Shown here one piece after another: positions 37,249 through 47,956 of a DNA stretch of 64,000 bases. Each line of letters opens with the position of its first letter. Position 1 is the first letter of the stretch. The position numbers were made by a program, and so were the translations under genes. Source of the stretch: Chrysophaeum taylorii (lineage: Eukaryota; Sar; Pelagophyceae; Pelagomonadales; Pelagomonadaceae). The notes under the pieces are model-generated. The model had not been told where the DNA came from. It made no database searches and worked only from the letters and a program-made list of their open reading frames with translations. Where the stretch lies: assembly GCA_029834535.1 (NCBI GenBank), contig JAQMWT010000470.1:39915-103914 (forward strand). The letters are read 5' to 3'.

Positions 37249-40200
37249 CTAACCCGCGCGCTTGTTGTTGTTTCTACCACCACCACCACCACCACCACAA
37301 GAAGAAGGGACGTCCTCGTCGAAGCGCCGGCGCTTCGAAGAAGAAGAAGAAGACGACGACGACGACGACGCGTCCTCCCAGTTGGTCGCGTCGTTCCGGA
37401 GATCCTCGAGGGTTTCGTAAATCTCCTCCTCATCCTCGTCGCGCCGGCCGGCACTATGCGGTCTCACGAGTGCCACGAGCGCGTCGACGCCCTCGTCCAA
37501 AGAGTCGAAGATGTCCGTTACGATCCAACGCCGCCGCCGCCGCCGCTTTTCGTTGTTGTTGGTGTTGTCGTCGTCGTCGGTCCACTCGAACGACTTGCCG
37601 ACGAGCGCCTCGTCCTGCTTGGTGACCTTTGGCCGGGGCGGCGCGTCGCGAGGGATAGCGACGGCGTCGGGGCTCGGCCACGCGATCTCGTCCGCGCCGT
37701 CGCCCTCGTCGTAGGTGATCGCGTACGTTCGCGGCGCGGTCCCCGGTCCCGTCACCGTCGCGTAAAACCACTGGGCCGAGTTCGAGTCCTCGTCCACCCA
37801 CCTCACGCGGACGCGAGCGCCTTTGAACGATGCTGCGTCCGACGACGACGGCGGTGGCGAAACCGCCGCCCGTAGATCGTCGAAGTCGGGGGGGGATTTG
37901 TGGCCGCGGACGTCGCGGCACGCGCGCGTGCCGCGTTCGCCCGCGACCACGCAGGCCGCGCAGGCCTTGCGCCGCCGGACGGCCTTCGGGTCACCACCCG
38001 TCGTCGTCGTCGGTACGAAGAGCACGGTCCACTTTGCGAGCTGCGACCGGCTCGTTAGGGCGCGGAGAGGGCGCCGGTGGCGATTCGCCGCGACGATTTC
38101 GTGCGCCTCGCAGCTCCCCAGCGTCCTGGCGACCGCCTCGCACGTCTCATCCTCGGCGCACGCGTACCACGCGCCTCCCCTTTCCGCGACGGCCTCGCCC
38201 GCCGCGAGGGCCGTCTCGCCCTCGACGGCTCCCACCGGGGGAACGCGCCGCGCGTGGACGAGCGGCGTCGCCGCGATGCGCGCGACGTCCCGAGCGCAAA
38301 ACGCGACGTCTTCTTCGACACACGTCGTCGCCGGCGCCGGCGCGAGGCGCCGCGGCGCGCGCCGCTGTCGCTTGCGGGAAGATCCTTCTCCTCCTCCTCC
38401 TCCCGACTGATGGAACGCCGACGACGACCGACGCCGCTTTCCCCCGACGGGGCCGGGGCCGGGGCTCGGCGGGGAGTGCTGCCGCCGGGGCGCGGCCTCC
38501 TCCTCCTCCTCGTCTTCGGTCTCCTCCTTTCGCGAAGCAAGAAGGTTCTGCTTGGCCGCCTTTCGCTTGGCGGCGACGATCTTCGCGTTTGCGCGACGGA
38601 GCTGCGACGCCTCGGCGCCCGTCCACTCGGCGAGAAACGACAGCGTCTCGCCGCCGCGACACACGAAGTAATGGTGCGCCTCGTCGAGCTCGATCGCCTC
38701 GCCCGGGTCGCGGCGCTTGGCCTCGGTCGCGGCGCGCGCGTCGTTCAGCTGCTTATCGTCTCCGTCGTCGTCGACGGTCAACGGGTGCCACGGGAGCGAG
38801 GCTCCGAGGGCATCGGCGGCGACCATCGCGTCGGTCCACGCGTCGCATCGCACCACCGCGGCCTCGGCCTTGCAGACGCGGAGCGAGGCTCCGCGCTTGG
38901 TGGCGGGCACGTGCGCCACGCACGCGCCGTCGAGGCCCTCGGCGAAACTCTCGAAGCAGTCGGTCACGAGTCGGAGCCGCGCCTCGCCCTTGGCCGCGTC
39001 GTTCCGCGAGATCGCCGTCCGGAGCTTGGTGAAATCGTCGCTTTTCTGGCGCCAGAACCGGCCGACCCACGCGCGCTGCTCGGCCGTCGTCCCGCCCGAC
39101 GGCTGCCTCGCCGCCTGTTTGGAGGCAGCCTTGGGGAGCGACACGGCGTGCCGCGGCTTGGGCCAGGCCAGCGCGACCACGACGTCGCCGCCGCAGCTAC
39201 TGTCCCGTCCGGCGGCGGCGAGGATCTTATCGCGCGAGTCGGGGTCGCTCACGCGCACGGCGATCTCGAGGAAAGACGACGGCCGCGAGTTTTCCCTCTT
39301 ATTATCGTCCTCGTCGTCGTCGTCGTCGTCAGGAAAGAGGTCGCGCACGACGGTCGCGTCGGGCGCGAGCGCGGGCGTCCAGTCGTCGTTTTTAGAAAAG
39401 CGAGTCGCGCGCGCGGCGATCGCCGAGCCGTAGAGCCACTCGAAAAAACTGGGTCCGCGCGGGACGCGGAGCCTGACGGCGTCGCCGAGCGCCGGGACCG
39501 CGTCCGAGTCGGGGTCGTCGTGCCGCAGCGCGCGGCGGCACCGCCGCACGTCGCAGGCGCCGTCGACGACGCACGCCGCGCAGGCGCGCCAACCGGATCC
39601 GCTCGCGACGAGCCGCGTCGCCGAGTACCGCACGTACCCTCTCTTCGTCTTCTGGTCGACGACGACGACGCCGCCGCCGCCGCCGCTTCCCCCTCCTCCT
39701 CCTCCTCCTCCTCCGTAGAGTCGGGGGACGCAGGTCTCGAGGTCGCGCGCGGCTGGCTCGAGGAGCGCGACGAGGTCGTCGTCGCCCGAGAGACGGAGGC
39801 GCTCGTCGACGGTGCGGTAGACGGCGACGACTCGCCAGCGCGGGAGCGAGACCGCGGCGACCGCCTGGAGCGCGGGGCCGTCGCCCCAGGCGTCGAGGGT
39901 ACGGCCGACGAGAAACTTCCTGGTCTTTTCGAGGAGAGAGGCGGATCCGCGCGTCTGCTGGTGCGTCGGCTGGCTCCCGGCGGGACACGCGACGACGTGC
40001 GCGCTCGGCCAGTGTACGGCGAACCGGGACTTCCCGATGAAGTGCGAGCCCTGGATCTCGCCGTCGAGCGCGTCGAAGGGCTGGCTCTCGACGACCAGGA
40101 GTTTGCGCGCCTCGGGCGCCTCGCCGTGCGTCTCGAGACCGAGACCGTCGACGTCGTCGAGCGCCCGGTCGACCCTCGCCTCGATCCAGACGCGGCCAAC

Positions 40201-41584
40201 CTCCTCGACCTCGGTCTCGGCGAGGCCGTCGGCTTGGAGGACCACGCGGACGCGCTTGGTCTTGGCGAGCACGCGGACGCGCGCTCCGCAACTCCACCCG
40301 CCCTGGGGCGCCTTGTCGCACGGCTGAGCCGCGTGCTTGAGCTCGCTCCGGCACCGCCAGGCCGAGATCCGCGACGCGCGGCACGCCGCGCACGCCGACC
40401 GCAGGGGCTCGGGGAGCAGGAGCATCGACACCTTGCAGCACTCCTCGGGGCTCGACGAGACCAGCCCGAGCGCCGCGTTGAGCCGCCGGAGCTCGCCCTC
40501 CTCGACCCCGAGCGCCTTGGCCGCCGACCGGAGCGTCCGCGGGAGGCCCCGCCGCGGAACTTCCTCCTCCTTGTCGGTGGTGGGGCGCGCGACGATCCCC
40601 TCCTCCTTGTTGACCACCGCCTCGCCGCCCGCGAACGCCGCCCAGCGTCGTTTCGTCTCGCGTTCGACGACGATCTCGCCGCGCATGAGGGCCTCGGCGT
40701 CCTCGCCGTCGAGCACTGGGGGCGCGACCCCGAGCACCGTCGTCTCCTCCTCCTCGCCACTCTCGACGGCCTCGGGTCGCCGCGGCCACGGGTCGGCGTC
40801 GGGCAGCAGGACGGGCGTCTTGTCGCGGAGCGACGTCCCGACGAGCGTCTTGGCTTCGTCGTACGCGAGCCACTTGAGTTGCTCCCGGAATAGAGCGTCG
40901 ACCAGGTGCTGCCGGCCCGCCTCGTCGACCTCGAACCGGCTCCCGAGCCGCGGCGACGGCAGCTTCTTTTTTCCCTTGGGCGCCTTCTCGAGGCTCCCGG
41001 GCGAGACGCGCGCGCCCGCGAGAAACAACGAAATTGCCGCGAGCGACTCGCCCGCCCTCGCGACGTACCAGAGGGGCGCGCTACGCGACCTTCGAACCAC
41101 CTCGCCGCCCGACAGCTTGGGGGTCGTCGGGGGTACGGGCGCGGCGGGATCTTTCGGGACCGTGGGGAGCAGGAGCGCGACGCCCGCCCCGAGGTCGTTT
41201 TCCAGCGCCGCCTCGATCGACGGACCGCGAACGAGGCTCGCGTTCACGAACCGCAGCTGCTTTGGGCACAGCGATCGCGCGGCCGCGACGCTCTGCATCG
41301 TGTCCCCGGGCTTGGACACGTACCACAACGCCCCGCCGAGCCCCTGGAACGTGTGCCCGCTCAGCCGTAGCGCCGCGTCGTCCGACGGCGGCGGCCGCTC
41401 GAGCGGCGCCTCTTCGCGCCGCCGCTGCTTGAGCGCCGCGTGAGCGTCCAAAGCCTCGCTCCGAAACGCTCGCGTCTTCGCCACGCGTTCCACCACCGGG
41501 GGTGCCACCTTTTTTTTCGTCGTCGTCAAACACGGCGGCGGCGGCGGCGACGACGACACCTCTTCCTCGTGGTCCTCTTCTAGA

Positions 41585-41618
<34 letters not shown>

Positions 41619-42564
41619 GAAGGTCGAGGTGCGCCGCCGCCGACGACCGCGGAGTCGGCGCCCAGCCGCGCGGCTGCAGCTTCATCGACCGCGGCGAGGC
41701 GCAGAGCAAGTACCGGTTGTTGCCGTTCGACATCCGCGGGCTCTCGGCCGCCGCCGCCACCGATGTGTCGATCCGCAGGGCCTTGGGCGACTCCTCAATC
41801 GGCTCGGCCGGCGGCGCCTCGAGCGCCGCGCGTCGCTTGCGCTTGGTCGCCTCGTAGCCCGTCTTGGCCGGCCAGCGGGCCTTGCGCCGCGACCAGTAGG
41901 CCTTGTACTCGCGGTAGTACCAGGCAAGCACCTCCCCCAAAGGCCGCCGGAGCCTCGCGGCGACGGCCCCGAGGTCCTTGGACAGGCTGTCGACGAGCCG
42001 AGCCGCCTCTACGGCCTCGCCGTCGCTCCAGCTTCGTTCGGCCGCGCGACGCTCGCGGGCGCGCGATCGCACGGCCGCCGCGGCGCGCGAGGCGTCGAAA
42101 GAGCTCGCGTACAAACACTCCAGCGCGGCCTCGAGCCGCTCGCCGCGCCGCCAGCACCCGAGGAGCGTCGACCGCCGCTTGAGCAGCTCGGCGTCGAGCG
42201 CTCGGAGGCATCCGCCGGGCGCGAACACCTGCTCGCACTCCGCCGCGCTCTCGACGGGCTCACCGAGCCGCGGCAAAATCGCCACGCACTCGGCGTAATC
42301 GCTCGCGCACGACTTGGTTTTGCCGGCGAGGGACGCCGCGAGGGACGGGGCCGCGGGCGCGGGGGGCACCCCTTCGGCCAAGGCCCGCGCGGCCTGCCGC
42401 GCGGCGTTGATCGAGGTGAACCTTTCCCCCGCCGGCGAGTACACCACGTAGTGCCCCCCGCTCCGCCTCTCGGCGAGCCATCCCTGCGGCAACCCCTGCT
42501 CCTTGGCGACCTGGGCTGCCGCGCTGCTCGTGCCCGGCGCGCGTCGAGAACTCCCGCGCCGCAT
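37249..42564 (-). CDS. MBD/SANT/LysM/Tudor-like multidomain protein
   Basis: 1771 aa from the ATG at 42564. The frame stays open upstream to 43680, but that part is antisense to the hydrolase gene and low complexity, so the later start is preferred. Residues about 22-65: methyl-CpG-binding-like domain (GLPQGWLAERRSGGHYVVYSPAGERFTS). About 180-235: SANT/Myb-like (WSDGEAVEAARLV...VLAWYYREYK). LysM-like modules at about 408 (WYVSKPGDTMQSVA), 495 (WYVARAGESLAAIS), 1291 (HYFVCRGGETLSFLA) and 1461 (WYACAEDETCEAVA). Cys motifs of the form CAAC-x7-9-CR lie between modules. A Tudor/PWWP-like segment is at about 1580 (ARVRVRWVDEDSNSAQWFYATVTG). The domains suggest a nuclear chromatin reader. A poly-Asp run and poly-Ser/Gly tails are low complexity. 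Confidence 0.75.
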
Positions 42565-42642
42565 TTTTTGTTTGAGTCCGTTACACTTCGTCGAACCGTT
42601 TTTAATATCATTTCCGTTAGATGACGGAACCAACATCCTTTC
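42565..42642. promoter_or_regulatory. 78-bp bidirectional start region
   Basis: Separates the start codons of the LysM/MBD protein (minus, 42564) and the hydrolase (plus, 42643). It is AT-richer than both flanks ('cgtttttaatatcatttcc'). Both promoters or 5' UTRs must overlap here or extend into the neighbouring gene. Confidence 0.45.
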
Positions 42643-43770
42643 ATGGTGGTGGTGGTCCGGAGGAGGAGGAGCTTGTTGAGCGTCGCGGAGACCGCGCTCC
42701 AACGCCGCGCCGAGGAGTTGTGGCGGCCGCTCGCCCCCGAGGTCCGGTGCCGGGTCGACGACTGCGTGGGCATCCACAGCGTCTCGTACGACAGAGAGGG
42801 AGGAGGGGGGCCTGTTGTCGTGTGCCTCCACGGCTACGGAAGCGGCTCGGGCATATATTGCAGCTCGTTGCCCCTGGTCGCGGCCAAGGGACCAAAAGTC
42901 CACGCCATCGACATGCCCGGGTGCGGGCTCTCGGAGCGTCGACGCGAATGGTCGAGACTTTCGCGCGAAGAAGCCCGAGATCTCGTGACGCTTCGCCTCG
43001 AGAAATGGCGCGAGAAAATGGCCTACGAGACCATCTCGCTCGTCGGCCACTCGGTCGGGGCCGTCCTCGCGACGGCCTACGCCGAACGCTTCCCGGACCG
43101 CGTCGATCGCCTCGTCCTCGCATCGCCCGCGGGACTCCCCGCGCCCTCGACGCCCGCGTCGCTCGCTTGGCGACTCTTGTGGCGACACGTTTCCCCCTTT
43201 GACGTCGTCCGCCTTTTTCCGGAACGGGGTCGTCGGTGGCTCGCGATGTATGTCGACCGGAGGTTCCGGGTGAATTTTAAGCCGGAGCTCGCCGACTACT
43301 TTTACCACAACGTCCTCCACTCCCACGCCTCCCTCGGATCGGTCCTCCACGCGCTCTTCCTCGAACCCCCGGGTCCCTGGGGCCCCCAATTCTCCAAGAC
43401 TCCCCTCGAGCCCCGCCTCGCTAACCTGCCCTCTCGCCTTTCCTTTATCTACGGGACGAGGGACTGGATGATCGACGCTCCCGCCTTCCGGATCGCCGCG
43501 CGCCGGCCCGCGACCGTCGCTTTCGTCGCCCGCGCCAGCCACAACCTCCAGCTCGACAACCCGACCGCCTTCGCCGACGCCCTCCTCGCCGCCCTCGACC
43601 TCCGCCCGACCATCCCCCCAATCTTTGTCAACCATGGGAATTCGAGTGCCCGTCGCACCGTCTTTCCCGGCAGTGGGCAATTAACACCCTCTTCCCACCC
43701 CACGGCCCCGGCGGCGGGTCCCCAGGCGGTCCCCGTCTTGTCGCCATCGTCCTCCTCCTCTTCCGCCTAA
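42643..43770 (+). CDS. CGI-58/ABHD4-5-like alpha/beta hydrolase
   Basis: 375 aa, intron-free. Oxyanion-hole segment VCLHGYGSGSG (about residue 62), nucleophile elbow GHSVGA (Ser about 136), then LVLASPAGLP as in ABHD4/5, an acid residue in GTRDWM (about 272) and a His in RASHNLQLDNP (about 299); the last resembles the H..LDNP end of ABHD5-type proteins. Unlike animal CGI-58 the nucleophile Ser is present, so it can be a catalytic acyl hydrolase, probably acting on lysophospholipids or N-acyl phospholipids (family inference). The C-terminal 50 residues are Ser/Pro-rich. It is divergent from the LysM/MBD gene with only 78 bp between starts. Confidence 0.88.
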   Translation: MVVVVRRRRSLLSVAETALQRRAEELWRPLAPEVRCRVDDCVGIHSVSYDREGGGGPVVVCLHGYGSGSGIYCSSLPLVAAKGPKVHAIDMPGCGLSERRREWSRLSREEARDLVTLRLEKWREKMAYETISLVGHSVGAVLATAYAERFPDRVDRLVLASPAGLPAPSTPASLAWRLLWRHVSPFDVVRLFPERGRRWLAMYVDRRFRVNFKPELADYFYHNVLHSHASLGSVLHALFLEPPGPWGPQFSKTPLEPRLANLPSRLSFIYGTRDWMIDAPAFRIAARRPATVAFVARASHNLQLDNPTAFADALLAALDLRPTIPPIFVNHGNSSARRTVFPGSGQLTPSSHPTAPAAGPQAVPVLSPSSSSSSA

Positions 43771-43920
43771 AGATGATGATGATGATGATGATGATGATGA
43801 AAGGGTAACCACGTTATGCCATGCCAGGGTATGATGATCTTTTTTATGAGAGGGGCGCCGTGCATAAATCAAATCAACATCCGCCTCGAATCAGATCGAT
43901 CGCCGGTGGAATCGCAATAA

Positions 43921-43951
<31 letters not shown>

Positions 43952-44084
43952 TGCGGCCGACTAGGAGGGGCATCACGACGCGAGCGCGAGCTATTCGCGC
44001 GCGCTCTCGCGTTCTTCAAAAAGTCATAACATAAAAAAAAATCCCGGGAAACAATGCTCCCCAGTCAGTCAGTCAGTCAGTCAG
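43771..44084. repeat. Microsatellite-rich convergent intergenic region
   Basis: Between two 3' ends: (GAT)n at 43772-43800, (GTC)n at 43921-43951 and (AGTC)n at 44062-44088. The last run contains the stop codon of the SulP gene (44085-44087), so slippage there would change that protein's C terminus. No gene seen. Confidence 0.7.
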
Positions 44085-46667
44085 TCAGGCGTTGAGGAGT
44101 TCGCGGGATGCCTGGTGCAGGAGGGCGCGGTGGATAGCCGCGAGGACCTCGGGGCTGTGGAGGAATATGGCGTCGAGGTCTGAAACCAAAAACATCGCGA
44201 CGGCCGAGGACTCCCTCGCGACCGCGGAGAGCGTGCGGGTGGGGGGTCGTCCGACGTCGGCAAATGCATCGACGAAGCCAAAGAAAGAGCCGGGTCTGGC
44301 GGCGCCCTCGGTGTCTCTGGAGCTGGTGGCGGCGGTCCCCGTCTCGAGGTCGATGCGGGCTTGAACGAGGGACACGGATCCCGTGAGGACGACGAAAAAA
44401 GAGGTCGCGTCGTCGCCGGCGTCGAAGAGTCGCTGGGTCCTTTCGGCGCGGACCTCGCGAGGGCAGAAGCGACGCAGCGTCGAGACGGCGAGCGCTTCGA
44501 ACTTGTGGTCGACGCGGAGGACGGATCGCGCGACGAATCTCGCCGCGCCGAGCGAGAGGCAGTCGTCCTCGAGCCAGCTCGTTGCTTGGGGGGGTCTCGG
44601 GAGGCCGCCGACGGGGACCGAGGACGAGAGGTTTGTCGCGGCGGGGAGCAGCTTCTTCTGCTCTGGCGGGGGCGGCGGCTCGTAGGTCCTCTTTATTTCC
44701 CGAAAAGAGGCGGGGCGGAGATTATCGGACGATTTCGGGCGCGCGAGGCCGGCCATCGCGAGCTGGCGGCTCTGGGCCCACTCGAGGGCGTCGTCGAGCG
44801 CGAGGAAGGAGGCGACCCTGTCGAAGTCGTCCGCGTCGGCGACCGCGCCGTGACGCCGGAGGAGACGCGCGTGCGACGGCGCGAGGGCCGCGAGCGCGAG
44901 ACTGCATTTTCCGGCGCGCGCGAGCTGGAAGAGCGGGAGGAAGAGGGACCGCGCGGCGGAGGCGTCGATACCGTCGACGCGCCGCAGGTCAAGAACGAGA
45001 TGCCACGACTCTCTCCTCGCGTCGCGCCGGCGCCGGCTACTTTTCCGCAGGAGCGACGACGACTCGGACGACGACCGACTCTCTCTGCTCGAGAAGCGCC
45101 GGCGCAGCCAGCTCTGATTTTCGTCTTGGTAGTGGTGGTCGTCGTCGTCGTCGTCGAGTTGGAGGGCCGTGCGGATGCGCGAAAACATGGAGGCCGCCGT
45201 GCCCCACCAGAGCTGGCCGCGGAGCTCGAGGACGACGAGGCGGTCCTTGAGGCGCTCGAGCGCCCGCGCCTCGCTCGGCTTCTTCCTCGAGGTCGTGACG
45301 GGGGCCACCCTCGTTAGGGGTTGGAGGTTTTCGCCGATGTCGGCGGCGGCGGCCAGAAAGACGAGGGCCGAGGAGACGAGCCCCAGAAGCAGGCCCGTGT
45401 CGAGGCCAAAGGCCTGGACGGCGCAAAAAGTGAAGAGCGAGGACGCGTACTCCGATGTTGACGCGTAGCGGTCCCGGACCTCCCAGAGCCACTCGACCAG
45501 GAGGTCGATGCCGACCAAGAACAAGGTCGCCGCGAAGAAGTACAAGGGGAGCTGCGCGGAGAGGTCGGTCGGCGCGCAGACGACGGCGAGCTCGGCGACG
45601 ACGACGCACCATCCGGCCACCCTCGACCGGCAGCCGGCCCGGCACGTGAATATCGTCTGGGAGAATATGTAGGATCCCGTGAAGCCGCCCGCGAGGCCCG
45701 CGACGACATTCGAAGCCCCGACCGTCGTGAGTTCCTGGTCCATGTTGAGGGCCTTGCCGAGGTCGACCTCGACGGCGGCTACGTCGAGACAGCTAGAGAA
45801 CGCGACGACGAGGACCATGCCGAGCCACGAGGCGGCGACGGAACGCAGGGCGACACTCCAGACCACGCGGCCCCTCGCGTACAGGGAGAGGGCCTCGCCG
45901 ACGCCGACGCCGGGCTGGGGCTCGGAGAGCCAGCCGTCGCGGCGCGCGTCGCCGAGCGCGTACGAGGGAGTCGCCGCGACGACGCCGTAAAAGACGAGAA
46001 CGATCGCGATCATCGCGAGAGGGAGGGCGAGGTCGTTCGAGCCGTAGCGCCGACTCACTTGCTGGAGGAAGAGGCCGCTCGCGACGGCGGGGAAGGAGAG
46101 CAACAGGTTCCGGCGCGGAGACCAGAGCCGGTGCCAGGTCGCCGGTCCTTCTATCGGCGCGCCGACGCACAACGTCAACCCCGCCTCGCAGCAGAAGAGG
46201 CCGATAAACGCGAGGTAGCCCGCGAGGACGGGGGTGGGGAGGTACGAGACGCAGAAGGTCAGCCGCGTGCGGCCGAAGACCACCAGGGCCCCCCCGAGGG
46301 TCGCCGTCGCCGCCGCGAGCGCGAAGAGCGCCGTCGAGAGAGCGTCCGCTTCCGACCCTCCGCGCGCCTCGACCTCGTCGGCGACGCGGGTTGCGATCTT
46401 GGAGAGAAAAATCAACCCCGCGTCCTGGACCTGGCCGATCGCGAACGGCAGGGACGACCAGAGGCTGAAGCACACTTGGTGGACGGCCGACGACAACACA
46501 ACCAGCTTGGCGAGGGCCGACGACATCTGCCGGAAGGCGGGGGCCTTGAAGATGATCGACGAGTACCCGTAGAGCGAGGGCACCGAGAGCACGGCGTTCA
46601 CCACGCCGTAGACGGCGGCGACCCCCTCGGTCCGGACCACCCCGAAGAAGAAACCGGCGCTTCCCAT
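44085..46667 (-). CDS. SulP/SLC26 anion transporter with STAS and cNMP-binding domains
   Basis: 860 aa, intron-free. About 1-440: SulP transporter core with roughly ten to twelve membrane segments; it opens with YGVVNAVLSVPSLYGYSSIIF and includes LPTPVLAGYLAFIGL and the LTTVGASNVVAGLAGGFTGSYIFSQT block. About 460-660: STAS domain (LVVLELRGQLWWGTA...LVLDLRRVDGIDASAARSL), split by an acidic/Ser-rich insert. About 720-860: cyclic-nucleotide-binding-like domain (RLFDAGDDATSFFVVLTGSVSLV, then PGSFFGFVDAF). This SulP-STAS-cNMP order is known from fungal and protist vacuolar/plasma-membrane transporters. Substrate probably sulfate or another anion; regulation by a nucleotide is possible, but the phosphate-binding cassette looks degenerate. 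Confidence 0.92.
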   Translation of the reverse strand: MGSAGFFFGVVRTEGVAAVYGVVNAVLSVPSLYGYSSIIFKAPAFRQMSSALAKLVVLSSAVHQVCFSLWSSLPFAIGQVQDAGLIFLSKIATRVADEVEARGGSEADALSTALFALAAATATLGGALVVFGRTRLTFCVSYLPTPVLAGYLAFIGLFCCEAGLTLCVGAPIEGPATWHRLWSPRRNLLLSFPAVASGLFLQQVSRRYGSNDLALPLAMIAIVLVFYGVVAATPSYALGDARRDGWLSEPQPGVGVGEALSLYARGRVVWSVALRSVAASWLGMVLVVAFSSCLDVAAVEVDLGKALNMDQELTTVGASNVVAGLAGGFTGSYIFSQTIFTCRAGCRSRVAGWCVVVAELAVVCAPTDLSAQLPLYFFAATLFLVGIDLLVEWLWEVRDRYASTSEYASSLFTFCAVQAFGLDTGLLLGLVSSALVFLAAAADIGENLQPLTRVAPVTTSRKKPSEARALERLKDRLVVLELRGQLWWGTAASMFSRIRTALQLDDDDDDHHYQDENQSWLRRRFSSRESRSSSESSSLLRKSSRRRRDARRESWHLVLDLRRVDGIDASAARSLFLPLFQLARAGKCSLALAALAPSHARLLRRHGAVADADDFDRVASFLALDDALEWAQSRQLAMAGLARPKSSDNLRPASFREIKRTYEPPPPPEQKKLLPAATNLSSSVPVGGLPRPPQATSWLEDDCLSLGAARFVARSVLRVDHKFEALAVSTLRRFCPREVRAERTQRLFDAGDDATSFFVVLTGSVSLVQARIDLETGTAATSSRDTEGAARPGSFFGFVDAFADVGRPPTRTLSAVARESSAVAMFLVSDLDAIFLHSPEVLAAIHRALLHQASRELLNA

Positions 46668-46690
46668 ATCGCTGTCGTCGGTATCGTATA
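46668..46690. promoter_or_regulatory. 23-bp gap between divergent start codons
   Basis: Only 23 bp separate the SulP ATG (minus, 46667) from the cupin ATG (plus, 46691). One of the annotated starts may be internal to a longer 5' exon, or the transcripts overlap. Confidence 0.35.
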
Positions 46691-47956
46691 ATGGGGGGGG
46701 GGCTTTTTCTGGTCGTGCCTTGGTGGTACCTCGTCTGCGAGGACCCCGGATCGTTCGAGGCCCTATTCGAGCGCGCCTGGCGCGAGCGCAAGCCTCTTCT
46801 CGCGCGGCAGTGCGTCGACGTGGGATGGTGGCGCGACGACTGGGCCGACGAGATCGCGGGGTTGACCTTCGAAGACGACGTTTGCGCGCGGATCTACGTC
46901 GACGCCTCGCTGCGGGACAAGACCCTCCTCGACGATCTCGATCTCCCCCCCACCAACTGGACGATCCTCGTGAACGACATGGAACGCCTCCATCCAGAGA
47001 TAGGCCGTCGCGTCGCGAGCCTCTGGCCGCGGAGAGCTCGGTGGGCTCGAGACGACGCTATGGTTTCGATCGCTGCGGAGGGCGGCGGCGTCGGCCCGCA
47101 CGTCGACAGCTCGGACGTCGTGCTGCTGCAAACGAACGGCCGCCGCCGGTGGTCCCTCGATCGCGTTCCGGTCGCCGACGACGCGTTCGAGTTTGGCGCC
47201 GACGCGACGTTCGACCTCGACGCGGGCGATCTCCTCTACGTCCCGGCGCGGCTCCCGCACGACGGCGTCTCGCTCTCTTCGGACTGCGCGACGCTCTCCC
47301 TCGGTTTCCGATCCTGGAGCGCCGCGGACGTCGCCACGAGATGGATAGAAAATCACGCGTTCTTCGACGACGACGAAGACGACCGAGAAAAGACGAAAAA
47401 TATATTTGCCGGTCTCCTGGGGGATGACCACCTGCCGGAGGTCGTTCTCGAGACCGCGAAACGAGAGATCTTGGGACTTGTGGAGCGAAAGCTCGACGCC
47501 ACGATCGCCGAATGTCTGGGAGAAATATTTACGGAACCCAGGGACGCGTCTCTAAATAACGACGACCGCTGCTGGGACCGACTCCTCGCGGACCGCCTCT
47601 TCGACGCCGAACTCCTCGACGCGGCGACGACGCCGCCGCCGCCGCCGCCGAACGGACAATTGAGGTGGTTGGTCCATCGCGCGGCCGGCGCGAGATTCGC
47701 GTGGACCCAAAGGGACGACCGAACCATCCTCTTGTTTACCGACGGCCTTTCCACGACGCTTCCGCCCGACCTCAAGCCCCTGGCCCTCCTCCTCGCGGAC
47801 CCCACCCCGCGCCTCCTCGACCTCAGCCCCTTTCTCCCGGAAGCCACCAACCTCCTCACAACCCTCCTCGAACGAAGACACCTCATCGCCCTCGACGACG
47901 ACGACGACGACCCGGGGACGGACGCGTCTGCCCCTTCCATGATGTATAGGGATTAG
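46691..47956 (+). CDS. RoxA/YcfD-like cupin (JmjC-type) oxygenase
   Basis: 421 aa, intron-free. The core matches the ribosomal-oxygenase group of 2-oxoglutarate/Fe(II) enzymes: VSIAAEGGGVGPHVDSSDVVLLQTNGRRRW gives the HxD iron ligands (His about 137, Asp about 139), and DLLYVPARLPHDGVS gives the distal His (about 189). The C-terminal region (helical, then a winged-helix-like part with WLVHRAAGARFAW) fits the dimer/WH region of RoxA. Bacterial RoxA hydroxylates an arginine of ribosomal protein L16; here the target could be an organellar or cytosolic ribosomal protein (inference). The Met chosen is the first in frame; no clear transit peptide, so the location is open. Confidence 0.88.
   Translation: MGGGLFLVVPWWYLVCEDPGSFEALFERAWRERKPLLARQCVDVGWWRDDWADEIAGLTFEDDVCARIYVDASLRDKTLLDDLDLPPTNWTILVNDMERLHPEIGRRVASLWPRRARWARDDAMVSIAAEGGGVGPHVDSSDVVLLQTNGRRRWSLDRVPVADDAFEFGADATFDLDAGDLLYVPARLPHDGVSLSSDCATLSLGFRSWSAADVATRWIENHAFFDDDEDDREKTKNIFAGLLGDDHLPEVVLETAKREILGLVERKLDATIAECLGEIFTEPRDASLNNDDRCWDRLLADRLFDAELLDAATTPPPPPPNGQLRWLVHRAAGARFAWTQRDDRTILLFTDGLSTTLPPDLKPLALLLADPTPRLLDLSPFLPEATNLLTTLLERRHLIALDDDDDDPGTDASAPSMMYRD

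Noticed and set aside
37830-40893. Long plus-strand ORFs (up to 938 codons) opposite the LysM/MBD gene
   Set aside because: Shadow frames of GC-rich sequence; composition dominated by Arg, Gly, Ala and no recognisable motif, while the minus strand shows ordered domains.
42565-43680. N-terminal 372-residue extension of the LysM/MBD protein
   Set aside because: It lies entirely antisense to the hydrolase gene, is low complexity, and the MBD-like domain follows the ATG at 42564 directly.
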